The position numbers and the translations under genes are program-made. Under the pieces are notes generated by a model. The model had not been told where the DNA came from. It saw nothing but the letters and a program-made list of their open reading frames with translations, and did not search any database. Below are positions 62,384 through 64,000 of a stretch of 64,000 bases of DNA, piece after piece (the stretch's first letter is position 1; each line of letters starts with the position of its first letter). Source of the DNA: Eleginops maclovinus (lineage: Eukaryota > Chordata > Actinopteri > Perciformes > Eleginopidae); the NCBI RefSeq assembly GCF_036324505.1, contig NC_086368.1, positions 6,304,521 to 6,368,520 of the forward strand. The letters are read 5' to 3'.

Positions 62384-62449
62384 GAGAGATGGCCAAGCAG
62401 ATGAAAGTCAAGAAACTGAAGAACCTCAAAACTCTGGACTCTAAACCCG
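62384..62449 (+). CDS. dennd6a: DENND6A coding exon 13
   Basis: 66 nt encoding (G)EMAKQMKVKKLKNLKTLDSK then P plus one base. The acceptor is TCCTCAG and the donor is CCCG then GTAAAT. It is a basic Lys-rich segment. Confidence 0.95.
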
Positions 62450-62621
62450 GTAAATACTTGATAGTCTCAGTCTGGTGGGTTTTTCAGGATAAGTATTTGA
62501 CTTTTAATGTGAAGCTACTCAACAGTGTGCAACTCATTCAGAGTCATTGCATTTATGAAGAAGCAGATCCAATCCACCAGGGGGAACTGTTGAATTCAGT
62601 CTCTTTGTGTGTGTGTTGCAG

Positions 62622-62686
62622 GTGTGTACACTGCGTATAAGCCATATCTCAACAAAGATGAAGAAATCATCAAACAGCTCCAGAAG
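62622..62686 (+). CDS. dennd6a: DENND6A coding exon 14
   Basis: 65 nt encoding (G)[19 protein letters not shown] then QK. The acceptor is GTTGCAG and the donor is AAG then GTAAGA. Confidence 0.95.
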
Positions 62687-62914
62687 GTAAGACGCAAGGA
62701 CACAACATTTTTGGCCAAGATTTGTTTTCAGTTTTTTGGGTAACGCCAAATCATGGTGGTACCAACAAATCCTCCTTCTTCCTGGCCGGATCCCTCACAC
62801 TGAATCAGTTTTTGGGCCTTTTCAGTGCTTTCGTTCTTTATGTAGTGCTGGAGTTATAGTTGATCAAAAAGAGAGCAACCTCATATTTCATGAGTTATGT
62901 TTTTTTGTTTTTAG

Positions 62915-63004
62915 GGTGTTCAACAAAAGAGACCTTCACCGGCACAAAATGCAATTCTTCGACGCTACTTCTTAGAACTGACACAAAGCTTCATCATTCC
63001 ACTG
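62915..63004 (+). CDS. dennd6a: DENND6A coding exon 15
   Basis: 90 nt, phase 0, encoding [20 protein letters not shown] then [10 protein letters not shown]. The acceptor is TTTTTAG and the donor is CTG then GTAACA. Confidence 0.95.
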
Positions 63005-63255
63005 GTAACAAACAACACGTTTTATTTTATATTTTCATTTGCGCTAATGTTATTGTCAAATAGTGATATTTAACTTGCATGTTATTTTGAATTATATGAT
63101 ATACTTACACGATTCTTGACATTTCCAGTCACTGATTTTTTTCCTTTCTATTACCATGAGTGTTGTTACGCACCAAAATCACATGGAAGAATCCCTTTCT
63201 ACGAAAATAGAGCTGATATAGAAATAATTTAACAATGTGTATTTGTGTGTTTCAG

Positions 63256-63419
63256 GAGCGGTACGTGGCCAGTCTGATGCCGCTCCAGAAGTCCATCAGT
63301 CCCTGGAAGAGTCCTCCTCAGCTGAGACCATTCATCTCGCAGGACTTCATGAAGACGCTGGAGAAAGCTGGACCTCAGCTCACCTCCAGACTCAAAGGAG
63401 ACTGGATAGGACTCTACAG
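63256..63419 (+). CDS. dennd6a: DENND6A coding exon 16
   Basis: 164 nt encoding [20 protein letters not shown] onward through [20 protein letters not shown] to KGDWIGLY plus two bases. The acceptor is TTTCAG and the donor is TACAG then GTATGC. It is a highly conserved C-terminal dDENN-side region. Confidence 0.96.
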
Positions 63420-63854
63420 GTATGCATGCACGGACATGGGTCTGTGACACAAATTATTATTTTTTTAAATGCCATGACTTTATTTTAAAACAGACTTGAA
63501 TTGAAGACAGTCCTTTTTTATCATTTGTGTTATTTTAAAGTATCTTACAATCAGGTTTACATATACCGTAAAATCATTTTAATTGTAACATGAGAGCAAT
63601 GAGAGCAAAAGTATTGCAAGACATCTCCAAAATCTTTACCGTAAATCTTCCAAAAAGAAAATACAATAAGAATATGATGTATTTCTGTGCAGTATATTTG
63701 AATACAAATTTAGATCATAAGAAAAATGTCCTACTGTTGAAACATAGGCTCAAAAAGCAGGCTTCTAATGAGACTGATAAGCGAGGAGTATTTAAAATTG
63801 ATAGCAGAGGAACACATCATCACCCTGAGCGTCATGTTTCCTCTGCGTCTGAAG

Positions 63855-63957
63855 GCATTTCCTCAAGTCTCCCAACTTTGACGGCTGGTTCCGCAACAGG
63901 AGGAGAGAGATGACCCAGAAACTGGAGGCTCTGCACCTGGAGGCGCTGTGTGAGGAG
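63855..63957 (+). CDS. dennd6a: DENND6A coding exon 17 (last in window)
   Basis: 103 nt encoding (R)[19 protein letters not shown] then [15 protein letters not shown], with acceptor CTGAAG and donor GAG then GTGAGG. The acceptor lacks a strong pyrimidine run, but the frame and family match are exact. At least one further exon must lie past 64,000. Confidence 0.94.
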
Positions 63958-64000
63958 GTGAGGAGGGAGGGAGGGAAAGTGAAGATTGAGTACAGTCAGT

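Larger units (their letters stand above)
58764..63854. other. DENND6A introns 6-16, remaining sequence
   Basis: Short AT-rich introns. Besides the CA repeats listed, a repeat-like piece at 61,130-61,250 (aattcctttattcatccca, then an A/G-rich tail with a run of G) resembles the end of a dispersed fish repeat. No other feature was recognised. Confidence 0.45.
50150..64000 (+). other. dennd6a: DENND6A gene (DENN domain-containing 6A), 3'-incomplete
   Basis: Seventeen consecutive coding exons in perfect phase encode 537 residues that match vertebrate DENND6A (FAM116A). From family knowledge, DENND6A is a DENN-domain guanine nucleotide exchange factor for Rab14. It acts at recycling endosomes and affects ADAM10 trafficking and cadherin shedding. 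The conserved N-terminal region ([20 protein letters not shown]), the central DENN region ([20 protein letters not shown]) and the C-terminal region ([20 protein letters not shown]) are all intact, with no stop or frameshift. The closest alternative, DENND6B, fits less well, for example at HLPIMGVV-like and LKNLKTLDSKPG segments. About 70 C-terminal residues lie outside the window. Confidence 0.95.

Overview
This is vertebrate nuclear DNA, almost certainly from a teleost fish. It has short exons with GT-AG introns, long CA/TG microsatellites, and many DNA transposons with terminal inverted repeats and target-site duplications. It also has tRNA-derived SINEs and a BEL/Pao retrotransposon scrap. 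Two protein-coding genes lie head to head. SLMAP is on the minus strand; its 5' end is near 46.8 kb and its 3' end runs off the left edge. DENND6A is on the plus strand; its start codon is at 50,334 and its last exons run off the right edge. As far as I recall, this divergent SLMAP/DENND6A pair also exists on human 3p14.3, so the locus is conserved synteny and not a novel gene cluster.

SLMAP (about 1 to 46,850): I resolved eleven coding exons with consistent phase, plus a probable twelfth. They run from the FHA domain (45,130-45,327 and 22,662-22,809) into the coiled-coil exons (8.3-3.2 kb) and an acidic cassette exon (1,824-1,973). One coiled-coil exon (6,603-6,664) is 62 nt where the reading frame on both sides needs 63. 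This is either a real frameshift or an assembly indel. The C-terminal coiled coils and membrane tail are not in the window.

DENND6A (50,334 to beyond 64,000): I resolved seventeen consecutive coding exons in full frame, encoding 537 residues. About the last 70 residues, by comparison with the human protein as I remember it, lie past the right edge.

The introns and the 3.4-kb intergenic gap hold mobile elements. These are a decayed hAT with complete ends (30,249-33,110), an internally deleted hAT with an open BED-finger ORF inside DENND6A intron 1 (51,720-53,339), and a non-autonomous hAT (39,642-40,489). There is also a pogo-like element inserted in a SINE (35,599-36,426), and two inverted copies of a non-autonomous hAT-like element (17,581-19,397 and 56,410-57,361), one of them carrying a BEL/Pao 3' end.

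The most unusual observation is a stretch of about 227 bp containing DENND6A coding exon 5 plus flanking intron. It appears a second time, apparently identical, inside a TG microsatellite in an SLMAP intron 38 kb away (20,089-20,315). I found no evidence of a new multi-gene biological system. The items worth follow-up are this exon copy, the SLMAP frameshift, splice donors that merge into CA repeats, and a few unassigned segments.
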